From Gammaproteobacteria bacterium (GTDB lineage Bacteria > Pseudomonadota > Gammaproteobacteria > S012-40), in NCBI GenBank assembly GCA_029881255.1, contig JAOUMY010000011.1, forward strand, positions 62,001 to 126,000: 64,000 nt of DNA. The letters run 5' to 3'. Each line of letters starts with the position of its first letter. Position 1 is the first letter of the stretch. Below the pieces are notes generated by a model. It did no database searches. It saw nothing but the letters and a program-made list of their open reading frames with translations, and was not told the origin of the DNA. Shown here in pieces: positions 1-8,515 of the stretch. Position numbers and translations under genes: made by a program.

Positions 1-25
1 TCAATGACTTACAAGGGAGACGACC

Positions 26-877
26 TTGACTACAAATAGCCTCGCTATGAGTATCGCGGCCCCGCAAGGGAATCTGGAAGCTTATATTGCCCAGGTCAAT
101 CAATTCCCCGTCCTGGAAGCACAGGAAGAAGCCGATCTGGCGCGCCGCCTACGCGATGAAAACGATCTCGATGCTGCGCGTCAGCTAATCCTTTCTCAAC
201 TCCGTTTTGTCGTACACATTGCCCGTGGTTATTCCGGATATGGACTCCCCCAGGGAGACCTGATTCAGGAAGGTAATATCGGCCTGATGAAAGCCATCAA
301 ACGTTTCGACCCCGAGCAGGGCGTGCGCCTGATTTCCTTTGCTGTGCACTGGATCAAGGCCGAGATGCACGAATTCATTCTGCGTAACTGGAAGATCGTC
401 AAAGTGGCGACGACCAAGGCGCAACGCAAATTGTTTTTTAATCTGCGTAAATCCAAAAAGCGCTTGGGATGGTTTTCTAACGATGAAGTTCACGCCGTCG
501 CTAATGATCTGGGTGTAAGCCCAGCGCAGGTCAGAGAAATGGAAATGCGCCTGAGCAGTTCTGATCCCTCATTCGACGGCCCGATGGACGACGATGAAGA
601 CAAAGCCTTTGCGCCAGCAGCATACTTGGAAGATCGCAGCATGGATCCTGCACGACTCCATGAGGCGGACGACTGGCAAAGTCAAAATCTGGATAAGCTG
701 GCAGAGGCCTTGGAAAAACTTGACGACCGTAGTCGAGACATTCTCAACAAACGCTGGCTTACAGATGATAAAGCGACTCTGCATGAGCTGGCGGCCGAAT
801 ATAAGGTGTCCGCTGAACGCATCCGTCAATTGGAGAAAAATGCCATCGGCAAACTGAAAACAGCTATGGCGGTCTAA
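26..877 (+). CDS. rpoH: RNA polymerase sigma-32 factor RpoH
   Basis: Heat-shock sigma factor that directs RNA polymerase to promoters of chaperone and protease genes. The 283 residues match RpoH end to end: an N-terminal segment with GNLEAYI, region 2 with [20 protein letters not shown], the RpoH-specific box QRKLFFNLR at about residues 133-141, and a region 4 helix-turn-helix with [13 protein letters not shown] near the C-terminus. Family length is about 284. The start is a TTG at 26 preceded by AAGGGAGA; the next in-frame ATG is at 47 and would still leave the conserved domains intact. A strong terminator follows directly. ftsX, the usual upstream neighbour, would lie outside the window. 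Confidence 0.97.
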   Translation: MTTNSLAMSIAAPQGNLEAYIAQVNQFPVLEAQEEADLARRLRDENDLDAARQLILSQLRFVVHIARGYSGYGLPQGDLIQEGNIGLMKAIKRFDPEQGVRLISFAVHWIKAEMHEFILRNWKIVKVATTKAQRKLFFNLRKSKKRLGWFSNDEVHAVANDLGVSPAQVREMEMRLSSSDPSFDGPMDDDEDKAFAPAAYLEDRSMDPARLHEADDWQSQNLDKLAEALEKLDDRSRDILNKRWLTDDKATLHELAAEYKVSAERIRQLEKNAIGKLKTAMAV

Positions 878-891
878 GTACAATCAAGTAG

Positions 892-922
892 AAAAGCCCG
901 GCCGCAAGCCGGGCTTTTTTTT
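892..922 (+). terminator. Intrinsic terminator of rpoH
   Basis: A 9-bp GC-rich stem AAGCCCGGC / GCCGGGCTT with a 5-nt loop is followed by a run of eight T. It lies 15 bases after the rpoH stop codon. Confidence 0.93.
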
Positions 923-1075
923 CGGCCAATACACCGAAAACGAACGAACTCTGATCAAAATAGCCGGTTCAATTCAAACACACACAGTTTTTGATTCCGT
1001 GAGCCTGCCAGCTTGTACTGCCCCAAAGAATTCGGTAGAGTCTCGAAACCGAATCAAAGGCAGGGACTGGTTAGC

Positions 1076-1492
1076 ATGGATTTACTCGAGCACCCTCGCT
1101 ACAAGGACAGACCAGTACTACTCTTTTTTGAAAAGTATGTGCTTGACGTCCTGGGCGAGCTGGAACGCAAACAGAAAAAAATTCTGGATGAGCTCGATCT
1201 CCAGTCCGTATTCAAAACCAAATCAAGCAAGTGGCGTGACGTCATTGCCGAAGTCCTGAAACTCTCGGACACCATTACCATCGCCATACTCGACGAATGG
1301 TATAAATATATAGATCGACAGGAAATGCGCGGCAAAAATGCCGATGTCGAATTATTTACCCGAAAGTTCGCTGACGCCTATTTCGAAGACAGTAGCAATA
1401 TCGATGTCTGGCCAGACCAGGAATCTCTGGCGGCGGCGCAGAAACGCATCGAGGAAAAACAGCGAGAACTGGAAAAAGAAGATATGTATTAA
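1076..1492 (+). CDS. Hypothetical protein, helical, 138 aa
   Basis: I do not recognise this protein. It is charged and apparently mostly helical, and it ends in a Lys/Glu-rich stretch (EEKQRELEKEDMY) that looks like a short coiled coil. No signal peptide or membrane segment is visible, so it is probably cytoplasmic. The ORF is open from a TTG at 1013, but the ATG at 1076 (MDLLEHPRYKD) is preferred because CAGGGA precedes it and the upstream residues look non-coding. It stands alone between the rpoH terminator and a terminator of its own, so it is a monocistronic unit. Confidence 0.75.
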   Translation: MDLLEHPRYKDRPVLLFFEKYVLDVLGELERKQKKILDELDLQSVFKTKSSKWRDVIAEVLKLSDTITIAILDEWYKYIDRQEMRGKNADVELFTRKFADAYFEDSSNIDVWPDQESLAAAQKRIEEKQRELEKEDMY

Positions 1493-1493
1493 A

Positions 1494-1522
1494 AAAAACC
1501 GGCCTTTGATGCCGGTTTTTTG
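1494..1522. terminator. Bidirectional terminator between convergent genes
   Basis: The stem AAAAACCGGC / GCCGGTTTTT with a 7-nt loop has an A-run on the left and a T-run on the right. It can end transcription of the hypothetical gene on the plus strand and of the pilin-like gene on the minus strand. Confidence 0.88.
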
Positions 1523-1541
1523 TTTCAGCAAGGAAGGCAAA

Positions 1542-1925
1542 TCAATCGTCGATGACGACGACATCACCCACACAGCGGATGGGCTCATAGAGTGATGATG
1601 TTTTCACGGTGCAATCCGTATCCGAATAGGTAACAACTGCCATGCGCGTAGACTCTACATCAAAGTTGAGTCCATCACCGTTATCATTATTACTGACCTT
1701 AGATGCATCCACATATTCCTTCAATTCCTGACCATTGGGAAACGTCAGCAGATCGGCGATAGCCGCTGCATAACTGCTCTTCACCATATCTGTGGATTCT
1801 TTGGCCAGCACCGAATCGCGCTGCATGGAAGTGAGGCGGGGCAGCGCAACCGCAGCTACCAAGGCCATCACCATAATTATCATTAACACTTCCACTATGC
1901 TGATCGAACCACCGTCCCGTTTCAT
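1542..1925 (-). CDS. Type IV pilin-like protein with an atypical leader
   Basis: A short basic leader (MKRDGG) runs into a hydrophobic helix ending VAAVALPRL, the pattern of class III-signal pilins and especially MshA-type pilins. A globular domain of about 90 residues with two cysteines follows. The processing site is unusual. The canonical G|FTLIE has Glu at +5, whereas here GGSISIVE puts Glu at +6 if cleavage follows the second Gly, or at +5 if it follows Ser. The ATG at 1925 is chosen because GGGGGG lies six bases upstream; a TTG at 1931 is also in frame. No other pilus gene is nearby. A CRP-type palindrome lies about 72 bases upstream. Confidence 0.8.
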   Translation of the reverse strand: MKRDGGSISIVEVLMIIMVMALVAAVALPRLTSMQRDSVLAKESTDMVKSSYAAAIADLLTFPNGQELKEYVDASKVSNNDNGDGLNFDVESTRMAVVTYSDTDCTVKTSSLYEPIRCVGDVVVIDD

Positions 1926-1996
1926 ACGCAACCCCCCGTATTATTACGACATACCCTTATTAATCGTATAATTACGGTGAAATGATTAGCGTTCAG

Positions 1997-2016
1997 TGTG
2001 TGATGCGGCTCACACA
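1997..2016 (-). promoter_or_regulatory. CRP/Vfr-type binding site upstream of the pilin-like gene
   Basis: The sequence TGTGTGA-TGCGGC-TCACACA contains the exact CRP core TGTGA-N6-TCACA with seven-base perfect arms. It lies in the 131-base gap between bioD and the pilin-like gene, upstream of the pilin start, where an activator would act. It is also just past the 3' end of the bio operon. That CRP or Vfr binds here is inferred from the consensus. Confidence 0.75.
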
Positions 2017-2056
2017 ACGCCTAAAAACCAGGTGACAAACCAGAGTTATTCCGGAT

Positions 2057-2758
2057 TTAAACCGCTAAAAGGCTCGAATCTTCCAGTATGCGTTGGATAC
2101 TGAGGTGATCCGCAGCACGTTCGGGATTAATCATGCGATAGGGGGGGATAATGCCAACGAGGGGGGCACTGATGCGTAGGCGTAAACTATCAATAACATC
2201 AGGTAAATAGTCGATATTCCGATCCATGATATTGGCCACCCAGCCGGCCACTTCGAGACCAGTCTTCTGAATGCGATCGATGGTCAACATCGCGTGATTG
2301 ATACAGCCCAAACGGGTACCAATGACCACGATCAAGGGCAGTTGCATGGCCACTGCCAAGTCTTCTACCGTCTCTGTATCATTCAAAGGCACTAACCACC
2401 CGCCGACACCTTCGACGATAACGCAATCAGAAACCTGACTAATACCGCTGAATATACGTGTAATTTTGTCCAGTTCTATGCGCTGCCCGACCTTTTTCGC
2501 CGCCAGATGGGGTGAGACCGGTGGCAAATAGGCATAGGGATTCACGGTCTCATAGCTCAGTTCCACGTTGGAATACTTCATCATCAGCTCGGCGTCTTCG
2601 TTTCTGAGGCCGTTTTCGGTCTCAAAACAGCCAGTCGATACTGGTTTCATACCCGCCACCTTCAGGCCACGTTGCGCCATCGCATGTATGAGTGATGCCG
2701 CTACAATCGACTTGCCGATATTGGTATCTGTTCCTGTAATGAAATATCCGTGTGACAT
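2057..2758 (-). CDS. bioD: Dethiobiotin synthetase BioD
   Basis: ATP-dependent carboxylation and ring closure of 7,8-diaminopelargonate to dethiobiotin, the penultimate step of biotin synthesis, in the cytoplasm. The 233 residues show the modified P-loop GTDTNIGKS at residues 8-16, the KPVSTGC substrate segment and the EGVGGWLVPL motif. Length fits the family (about 225). It is the last gene of bioB-bioF-bioH-bioC-bioD on the minus strand, starting 6 bases after bioC. Confidence 0.96.
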   Translation of the reverse strand: MSHGYFITGTDTNIGKSIVAASLIHAMAQRGLKVAGMKPVSTGCFETENGLRNEDAELMMKYSNVELSYETVNPYAYLPPVSPHLAAKKVGQRIELDKITRIFSGISQVSDCVIVEGVGGWLVPLNDTETVEDLAVAMQLPLIVVIGTRLGCINHAMLTIDRIQKTGLEVAGWVANIMDRNIDYLPDVIDSLRLRISAPLVGIIPPYRMINPERAADHLSIQRILEDSSLLAV

Positions 2759-2764
2759 AAGCTC

Positions 2765-3628
2765 TTATTTCGTGGTTAGTTTTACTGGAATAGGAAAATC
2801 ATTTTTTGTGTTATCGAACACCCGCTCCGGTGCCCAGGCATGCCCGTAAACCACCTCATACGTCGCGGGTATAACATTGTTTCGACGGTATTGCTCATAT
2901 GCTTGAATCATTCCAGACAGCTTCCGCTTGCCGGTCAGTCCTTTTTGGCGACCCGACATGGCATTGCGTGAACCGAGTCTTTTGAGATCTTGCATGAGTT
3001 CTCGCACATCGCCATAGGTGAGCGTGAGGTACTCCATATCCATCACCGGATTGACCATTTGCGCCCTGAGCAAGTCATCACCGACGTCATGCATATCGAC
3101 GAATTCCACCACATGCCGCGTTTTATCTACCGCCGCCCAGGACAGACGTAATTCTTTGAGCGTGTCAGGCCCGAGATAGGCGAACATCAGCAAACCCGTA
3201 GGAGTCAGCACACGGCGAATTTCCTCGAACAGACCGCCAAAGCTACGGCACCACTGGAAGGCCAGACTGGAGAAAACCATATCGACGCTTTGATCGGCCA
3301 GGGGCAAGGCCTCCGCATCGGCACACAAGTACTGATAGTTCCCGCGCCAGCGTTTTAGCCAGCTTTTTTTATGACGCGAAATTTTTAACATTGAGTGGGC
3401 AATGTCCAATTCGATTACGCGCGCCTTCGGATAGCGTTTGCGCAGCAAATCGGCGCTGTATCCGGTGCCTGAGCCAATATCGAGTATGACCTTGGGTTCA
3501 TAGAGTATGACGTCGAGTCTTTCGTCTAGACGATCGGCGACTTCGCGCTGCAACACCGCGGCGGCATCGTAGTGGTTGGCCGCGTGATCAAAACTATTGC
3601 GTATCCATTTCTTATCGATATCTGTCAT
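2765..3628 (-). CDS. bioC: Malonyl-ACP O-methyltransferase BioC
   Basis: SAM-dependent methyltransferase that methylates malonyl-ACP to start pimelate synthesis for biotin. The SAM-binding signature ILDIGSGTGYSADLL lies at about residues 47-61, followed by the acidic strand RVIELDIAHSML and by DMVFSSLAFQWC, characteristic of BioC. The length of 287 residues is normal. It starts two bases after the end of bioH and is translationally coupled to it in the bio operon. BioH later removes the methyl group BioC adds. Confidence 0.95.
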   Translation of the reverse strand: MTDIDKKWIRNSFDHAANHYDAAAVLQREVADRLDERLDVILYEPKVILDIGSGTGYSADLLRKRYPKARVIELDIAHSMLKISRHKKSWLKRWRGNYQYLCADAEALPLADQSVDMVFSSLAFQWCRSFGGLFEEIRRVLTPTGLLMFAYLGPDTLKELRLSWAAVDKTRHVVEFVDMHDVGDDLLRAQMVNPVMDMEYLTLTYGDVRELMQDLKRLGSRNAMSGRQKGLTGKRKLSGMIQAYEQYRRNNVIPATYEVVYGHAWAPERVFDNTKNDFPIPVKLTTK

Positions 3629-3630
3629 GT

Positions 3631-4401
3631 CTAACTACTTTGCAAAAACGTTCGCACCCTTTGGCAAAATTCATCCGGGTGAGAGATAAAAGGCGCATGC
3701 GCGCCGTGTTCAAAAATATAGGCGCTGGCGTGCGGCATACGCTCAGCCATTTCGAGCGCAGCGCTCGGCGGTGCGAGTGTATCGAGCCGACCCGCGAGTA
3801 TCAGGCAAGCCTGGGTAATCATGGGCAGCTGGTCGACGAGCCGGGTGTTATTGAGCAAGGCCAGTCCGCCTTCCAGTGCGTGTAGATCGGGGTAACCATG
3901 GGCTTCCATATGTCTACCCAGTTCTCTCGAAATCTGACGTGCGTCATCCGAGCCCAGGGCCTGTATCGCCAGAAAACGTTTGAGTGTCGCCTTGTAGTCT
4001 TTGGCCAGTCCTTGGGCGAACTGCCCTAGCACCTCTGCCTGCATGGCGGTTGGCCAGTGATCGTCTCGTACATACTGGGCATTGGTGGCGACCAACACCA
4101 GTTTGTCTAAGCGTTGCGCGTGTTCGACGGCGACGTATTGTGCGAGTAGTCCGCCCATAGACCAGCCCAACCAGTGCGCGCGTTGAGGTAGGTGCGGCAG
4201 GACTGCCTCGGCAAGCGAAGCCAGGCTGAAATCATTGCCTTCCAAGGGACTGCGTCCATGACCGGGCAGGTCTAGCATGTGTAGTTCGAAGTGATCGGCG
4301 AGACGCTGAACAAGTGGCTGCCATACACTCGCGTTTAGCCCCCAGCCGTGTACCAGGACTAACGGATCACCCGTGCCGGTCATTTCGACAAACACACTCA
4401 T
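3631..4401 (-). CDS. bioH: Pimeloyl-ACP methyl ester carboxylesterase BioH
   Basis: Alpha/beta hydrolase that demethylates pimeloyl-ACP methyl ester, ending acyl elongation for biotin. The oxyanion region LVHGWGLNASVW is near residues 17-28. The nucleophile elbow is GWSMGG, the acid is in the segment GRLDTLAPP, and the catalytic His is in HGAHAPFISHP. Its 256 residues match E. coli BioH. It overlaps bioF by four bases (ATGA type), which implies coupled translation. Confidence 0.96.
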   Translation of the reverse strand: MSVFVEMTGTGDPLVLVHGWGLNASVWQPLVQRLADHFELHMLDLPGHGRSPLEGNDFSLASLAEAVLPHLPQRAHWLGWSMGGLLAQYVAVEHAQRLDKLVLVATNAQYVRDDHWPTAMQAEVLGQFAQGLAKDYKATLKRFLAIQALGSDDARQISRELGRHMEAHGYPDLHALEGGLALLNNTRLVDQLPMITQACLILAGRLDTLAPPSAALEMAERMPHASAYIFEHGAHAPFISHPDEFCQRVRTFLQSS

Positions 4402-5549
4402 ACCCGCGCCGCCTCAAGCGCCGACAAGAGCTGATCAATATGGTTTTCACTGTGTGCTGCCGTGAGGGTGATGCGCAGACGGGCCGTGCCTTGTGGCACA
4501 GTCGGTGGACGTACTACGCCGACCAATAAACCGCGCTGTTTTAATTTTTCACCCATGGCCAGGCAATCAGATGCCTCACCAAGCACAACGGGTTGAATAG
4601 GTGTTTGCGATGGCATGAGTTGTAAACCCAATTGCTGTGCACCTTGTCGGAAGCGAGAGATCAACGCCTGCAATTGTTCTCGTCTGCTATTGTCCTGTTG
4701 CGCAATACGCAATGCCGCTCGTGTCGCCTCCGCGACCGCTGGCGGTAGTGCCGTGGTGTAGACATAGGTGCGCGCCTCGTTAATGAGGTATTCAATCAGG
4801 TCGGTGCTGCCTGCGATAAAGGCACCAAAACTGCCGATGGCCTTACCCAAGGTTGCCATGTAAACCGACACCTGTTGCTGATCAAGACCGAAGTGATTCG
4901 CGGTACCAGAACCATTTTCACCTAGCACGCCAAAACCGTGGGCATCGTCGATCATCACATCGGCGTTATGTTGATGCGCGAGTTCGACGATATCCGGCAA
5001 GGGTGCGATATCACCGTCCATACTGAACACTGCATCGGTGACAATCAGCTTGTCACTTTCCTCGGCATTGGCCAATTCTGTTGAGAGGCTGGACATGGCG
5101 GCATGCTGGTAACGCCGAAAGCGCGCTTCGCTATATAAACCGCCGTCGATCAAAGAGGCGTGGTTGAGCTTGTCCTCTAACACCAGGGATTTTCGTCCGA
5201 GCAAGGCGGTGATCGCGCCGATATTCGCCATATAGCCGGTGCTAAACAGCAAGGCGCGCTCGCGTCCGGTGGCTGCGGCAAGTTCTTCTTCGAGGGCGTG
5301 ATGGGCATGGCTGTGACCACAGATCAGGTGCGCCGCGCCACTGCCGACGCCGTATTGTTCCGCACCTTTGTGGAAGGCCGCGACAACCTCGGGGTGATTG
5401 GCTAAACCTAAATAATCGTTACTGGCGAAATTGATCAGACGCTGACCATCGACGACGATCTCGGCTCCTTGTGGAGACGTGACAACGCGACGCTGTCGAT
5501 ACAGCGATTGTTCCCGACGCGCCTGCAAAGCGGCGCGAATATCGCGCAT
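4398..5549 (-). CDS. bioF: 8-amino-7-oxononanoate synthase BioF
   Basis: PLP-dependent alpha-oxoamine synthase that condenses pimeloyl-ACP (or -CoA) with L-alanine to form 8-amino-7-oxononanoate. The 383 residues show the N-terminal FASNDYLGLA, the cofactor segment DDAHGFGVLGENG, and the PLP-lysine segment MATLGKAIGSFGAFI. It is preceded at five bases by bioB and followed by bioH with a four-base overlap. Confidence 0.97.
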   Translation of the reverse strand: MRDIRAALQARREQSLYRQRRVVTSPQGAEIVVDGQRLINFASNDYLGLANHPEVVAAFHKGAEQYGVGSGAAHLICGHSHAHHALEEELAAATGRERALLFSTGYMANIGAITALLGRKSLVLEDKLNHASLIDGGLYSEARFRRYQHAAMSSLSTELANAEESDKLIVTDAVFSMDGDIAPLPDIVELAHQHNADVMIDDAHGFGVLGENGSGTANHFGLDQQQVSVYMATLGKAIGSFGAFIAGSTDLIEYLINEARTYVYTTALPPAVAEATRAALRIAQQDNSRREQLQALISRFRQGAQQLGLQLMPSQTPIQPVVLGEASDCLAMGEKLKQRGLLVGVVRPPTVPQGTARLRITLTAAHSENHIDQLLSALEAARV

Positions 5550-5554
5550 GGTAA

Positions 5555-6625
5555 CTAGTTAACGAAATTGATGGGCTGTGCCGGTACAGATGTCGATGCC
5601 AGCGCGGCCGTGCGATCACGTCGCTGCTGTGTATCACCGCGCACATCCAGTTTGAGATCGTCGATCATCTTGAGATCGTCGTGCACCGAACGTCCCTGGG
5701 TGGTGAGGTAGTCGCCTATCATCACGCCCGAGGCGCCAGCCATAAATATCATCGACTGCATATCGCCAAGAAAACCGCGACCACCGGCGATACGAATTTC
5801 GGCCTTGGGCAATAAATAACGATAAGTGGCAATCGCACGCAGGATTTCATACGGCTTCAGCGGCTGACGATCGGCGAAAGGCGTTCCTTTGGCGGGATTA
5901 AGAAAATTCATCGGCACCGACTCTACGCCGAGTTTGCGCAAGGTGTCGGCCAACTCCACTCGTTGCTCAATGGTTTCACCCATACCCAGAATGCCGCCAG
6001 CACACACGCGCAAACCGGCATCAACGGCGTGCTTAATCGTGTCGATGTTTTCCTGATAGGTATGCGTCGTACACACCTCGTCAAAGAAACTCTCGGCACA
6101 TTCAAGATTGTGGTGATAGTTTTCCAGACCTGATTCCTTGAGCATCTCCGCGGTATCACGATCGAGCACACCCAGACTGGCGCAGCGGCCTATATCGCTC
6201 TTGTCTTTCAAAGTGCCGAGATAGGATTTGAGTTGTTCACGTTCTTTTTTCGAGCGTACGCCCCAACCCTTGGAGACGATACCGATATCACTCGCACCCC
6301 AGCTGCGCGCGCGCTCAGCCTGCTCTAGCAAGGTCTGCTCGGGGATATAGTTATACACCGGCGCCTCGGTCTTGTGGTGACCGCTTTGCGAACAGAAGGA
6401 ACAGTTTTCGGAGCAATTACCCGAACGTACGTTGGAGATCGCGCATACCTCGATTTCATTGCCGCGGTAGGTCTTGCGTATGCGATCGGCACCGGCCATT
6501 AACCATGGGACATAGCTGTCATCCAGTTTCATCATCCACACACCCTCTTCGGCGCTCATCTCGCCGCCCTTCAGGACGCGCTGGGTGATTTCATCGATAC
6601 GGGTATAGACGGTGTCCTCTAACAT
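5555..6625 (-). CDS. bioB: Biotin synthase BioB
   Basis: Radical-SAM enzyme that inserts sulfur into dethiobiotin to form biotin. The [4Fe-4S] motif CSENCSFC is visible, along with the GGRGFLG region and other conserved blocks of the family. The ORF opens at an ATG at 6643, but the ATG at 6625 (MLEDTVYTRID) has AGGAAG six bases upstream, which the first ATG lacks. This is the first gene of the bio operon. No bioA lies in the window, so diaminopelargonate synthesis must be encoded elsewhere. Confidence 0.97.
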   Translation of the reverse strand: MLEDTVYTRIDEITQRVLKGGEMSAEEGVWMMKLDDSYVPWLMAGADRIRKTYRGNEIEVCAISNVRSGNCSENCSFCSQSGHHKTEAPVYNYIPEQTLLEQAERARSWGASDIGIVSKGWGVRSKKEREQLKSYLGTLKDKSDIGRCASLGVLDRDTAEMLKESGLENYHHNLECAESFFDEVCTTHTYQENIDTIKHAVDAGLRVCAGGILGMGETIEQRVELADTLRKLGVESVPMNFLNPAKGTPFADRQPLKPYEILRAIATYRYLLPKAEIRIAGGRGFLGDMQSMIFMAGASGVMIGDYLTTQGRSVHDDLKMIDDLKLDVRGDTQQRRDRTAALASTSVPAQPINFVN

Positions 6626-6720
6626 ATTCATCTTCCTATGCATTTCAGGGGAGTTCTGGCGCAGAGTTTAGATCATTAGCGGCAGCTGTCAACCTGGACT
6701 TGAGGCACCGCTTTACCAAT

Positions 6721-6735
6721 GGTTAATAATTAACC
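6721..6735. promoter_or_regulatory. Palindrome between bioB and the sulfotransferase gene, possible operator
   Basis: GGTTAATAATTAACC is a perfect 7-1-7 palindrome in the 203-base divergent gap, about 95 bases upstream of both start codons. It does not match the two-half BirA operator of E. coli closely. It could be an operator for either transcript. The regulator is unknown. Confidence 0.4.
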
Positions 6736-6828
6736 TATCCACCCGTTCCACCTCTTCGTTCTCCTTGTTCGATTCAGGGTTGTTTTCACCAACCCAAGCC
6801 AGGAAGCGGCACAAATTCTGTAACACAT

Positions 6829-8472
6829 ATGCAAAGCCATCACCCCGACCCGGAACCCCCATTGACGCCTAGTGAACTTTGGCAACGTGCATTGAAACAC
6901 CACCAGCAGGGAGAGCTCGAACTCGCTGAAGGATATTATCGACAATTGCTTGAGCGTCATCCCAAGCATGTCGACACCTTGCACTACTATGGATTGTTAC
7001 TCCATCAACAAGGCAAAACGGAACAAGCCCTGGATTATCTACGCCTCGCTCTACAGCAACAAGCAGATGCCGAGGCCATACAGAATAATTTTCTGGCCGT
7101 ACTTTTGTCCCTGGAGGACATCGAACACTATCAAGATAGAAAAACAATACTGGCAGTGGCCGAGCGTTTATTGGCGCGCAAGCCCAACAAAATCGATGTA
7201 CTGAAAAATATCGGCAAAGTCTATTTTCGTCTCGGACTGTTTGAGAAAAGCGCGAGCGTATTGCGACAAGTCGTCGAACTCGATTCAAATGAATTGGAAA
7301 GTCTGAAAATGCTCATCGATTGCTCTGCGAAGCGCGGTGACGATGAACTAGCCCTGCAATACGCCAAACAAGTCCTGACAATCGACCGCGATCAATACCG
7401 CGTCTTCAATATGCTCACGTCTTTACAGCGTTTCAAACAGGCGTGGCAAGAAACCGACTACTACGTAGAAAAAATACAATCCCCTGACACGAACGACACG
7501 ACGCGCGTTTATCTCGGATTTGCCTTGGGAAAAATGTTTGACGACCTGGGTGAATACGAGCGCGCCTTTGGGTGTTATCGCATCGCCAACGACAGTAGCG
7601 AGTGGACCGATGAGTGCAGCATCATCGAACAGCGCTATCAAAACATCGCACACAAATTCGATAACAAACTTGTCGCCTCGCTTGCACCCGGTTCGTCTGA
7701 CAGTGAAATACCGTTGTTTGTGCTCGGCATGCCGCGCTCCGGTTCTACGCTGGTGGAACAAATTTTATCCAGTCATAGCCAGGTTTACCCTGGAGGGGAA
7801 CGCAAGGAGATACGCGAGGCCTTTTATGCGCAGGCCGGTAGTGACATCAATAAATGGATAAACATGGAAGACGAGTTAATACGCCTCGGTCCCCAGGGTG
7901 TATCCCGTATGGCGGCGTTCTATCTGGAGATGGTTCGAAAAACGTCTAACAATTGCCTACGCTTTGTTGACAAAATGCCGCCAAATTTTCTAAACATCGG
8001 TTTGATCAAAATTCTGTTTCCCAAGGCGCGCATCATCTATACACGCCGACACCCGCTCGACGTGATTCTCTCTTGTTACTTTCAGCCGTTTACCGATGGC
8101 AATCGATATGCATTCCGGCTGGATAGCCTGGTGGCGTATTACAATCTGCACAATCGATTCATGCGTTTCTGGAAGGAATATTTCCCCAACATACTCGAAG
8201 TGCGCTACGAAGACATGATTACCCAGGCCGAGGAAAAAACACGCGAGATCATTGGTTTCGCCGGACTAAGCTGGGAAGAAAACTGTCTGCAACATCACAA
8301 GGCCAATAGCCGCGTTCCCCACACCGCCAGTCACTGGCAAGCCAGACAACCTATATACCAATCATCATTGAATCGCTGGCAACATTATCAACAATATCTA
8401 AGTCCATACATGGATCAACTGGAAGACGACGTCTATTTTCCCAAAACTCACCACCAGGCCACATCTGGCTAA
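6829..8472 (+). CDS. TPR-domain sulfotransferase
   Basis: The N-terminal half is a series of tetratricopeptide repeats from about residues 15 to 250, including HHQQGELELAEGYYRQLLER and LGLFEKSASVLRQV. The C-terminal half is a PAPS-dependent sulfotransferase domain. The 5'-phosphosulfate loop is at about residues 295-310 (VLGMPRSGSTLVEQIL) and the 3'-phosphate region near residue 400 (IIYTRRHPLDVILSCYFQ). No signal peptide is seen, so it is probably cytoplasmic. The acceptor is unknown; TPR-sulfotransferases of this type modify proteins, glycans or small molecules. It is divergent from the bio operon and precedes comF, which has a separate function. Confidence 0.9.
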   Translation: MQSHHPDPEPPLTPSELWQRALKHHQQGELELAEGYYRQLLERHPKHVDTLHYYGLLLHQQGKTEQALDYLRLALQQQADAEAIQNNFLAVLLSLEDIEHYQDRKTILAVAERLLARKPNKIDVLKNIGKVYFRLGLFEKSASVLRQVVELDSNELESLKMLIDCSAKRGDDELALQYAKQVLTIDRDQYRVFNMLTSLQRFKQAWQETDYYVEKIQSPDTNDTTRVYLGFALGKMFDDLGEYERAFGCYRIANDSSEWTDECSIIEQRYQNIAHKFDNKLVASLAPGSSDSEIPLFVLGMPRSGSTLVEQILSSHSQVYPGGERKEIREAFYAQAGSDINKWINMEDELIRLGPQGVSRMAAFYLEMVRKTSNNCLRFVDKMPPNFLNIGLIKILFPKARIIYTRRHPLDVILSCYFQPFTDGNRYAFRLDSLVAYYNLHNRFMRFWKEYFPNILEVRYEDMITQAEEKTREIIGFAGLSWEENCLQHHKANSRVPHTASHWQARQPIYQSSLNRWQHYQQYLSPYMDQLEDDVYFPKTHHQATSG

Positions 8473-8515
8473 GATTTCCGCACCTTCTTCACAGTCGATT
8501 GCCCACTCGGGTATA

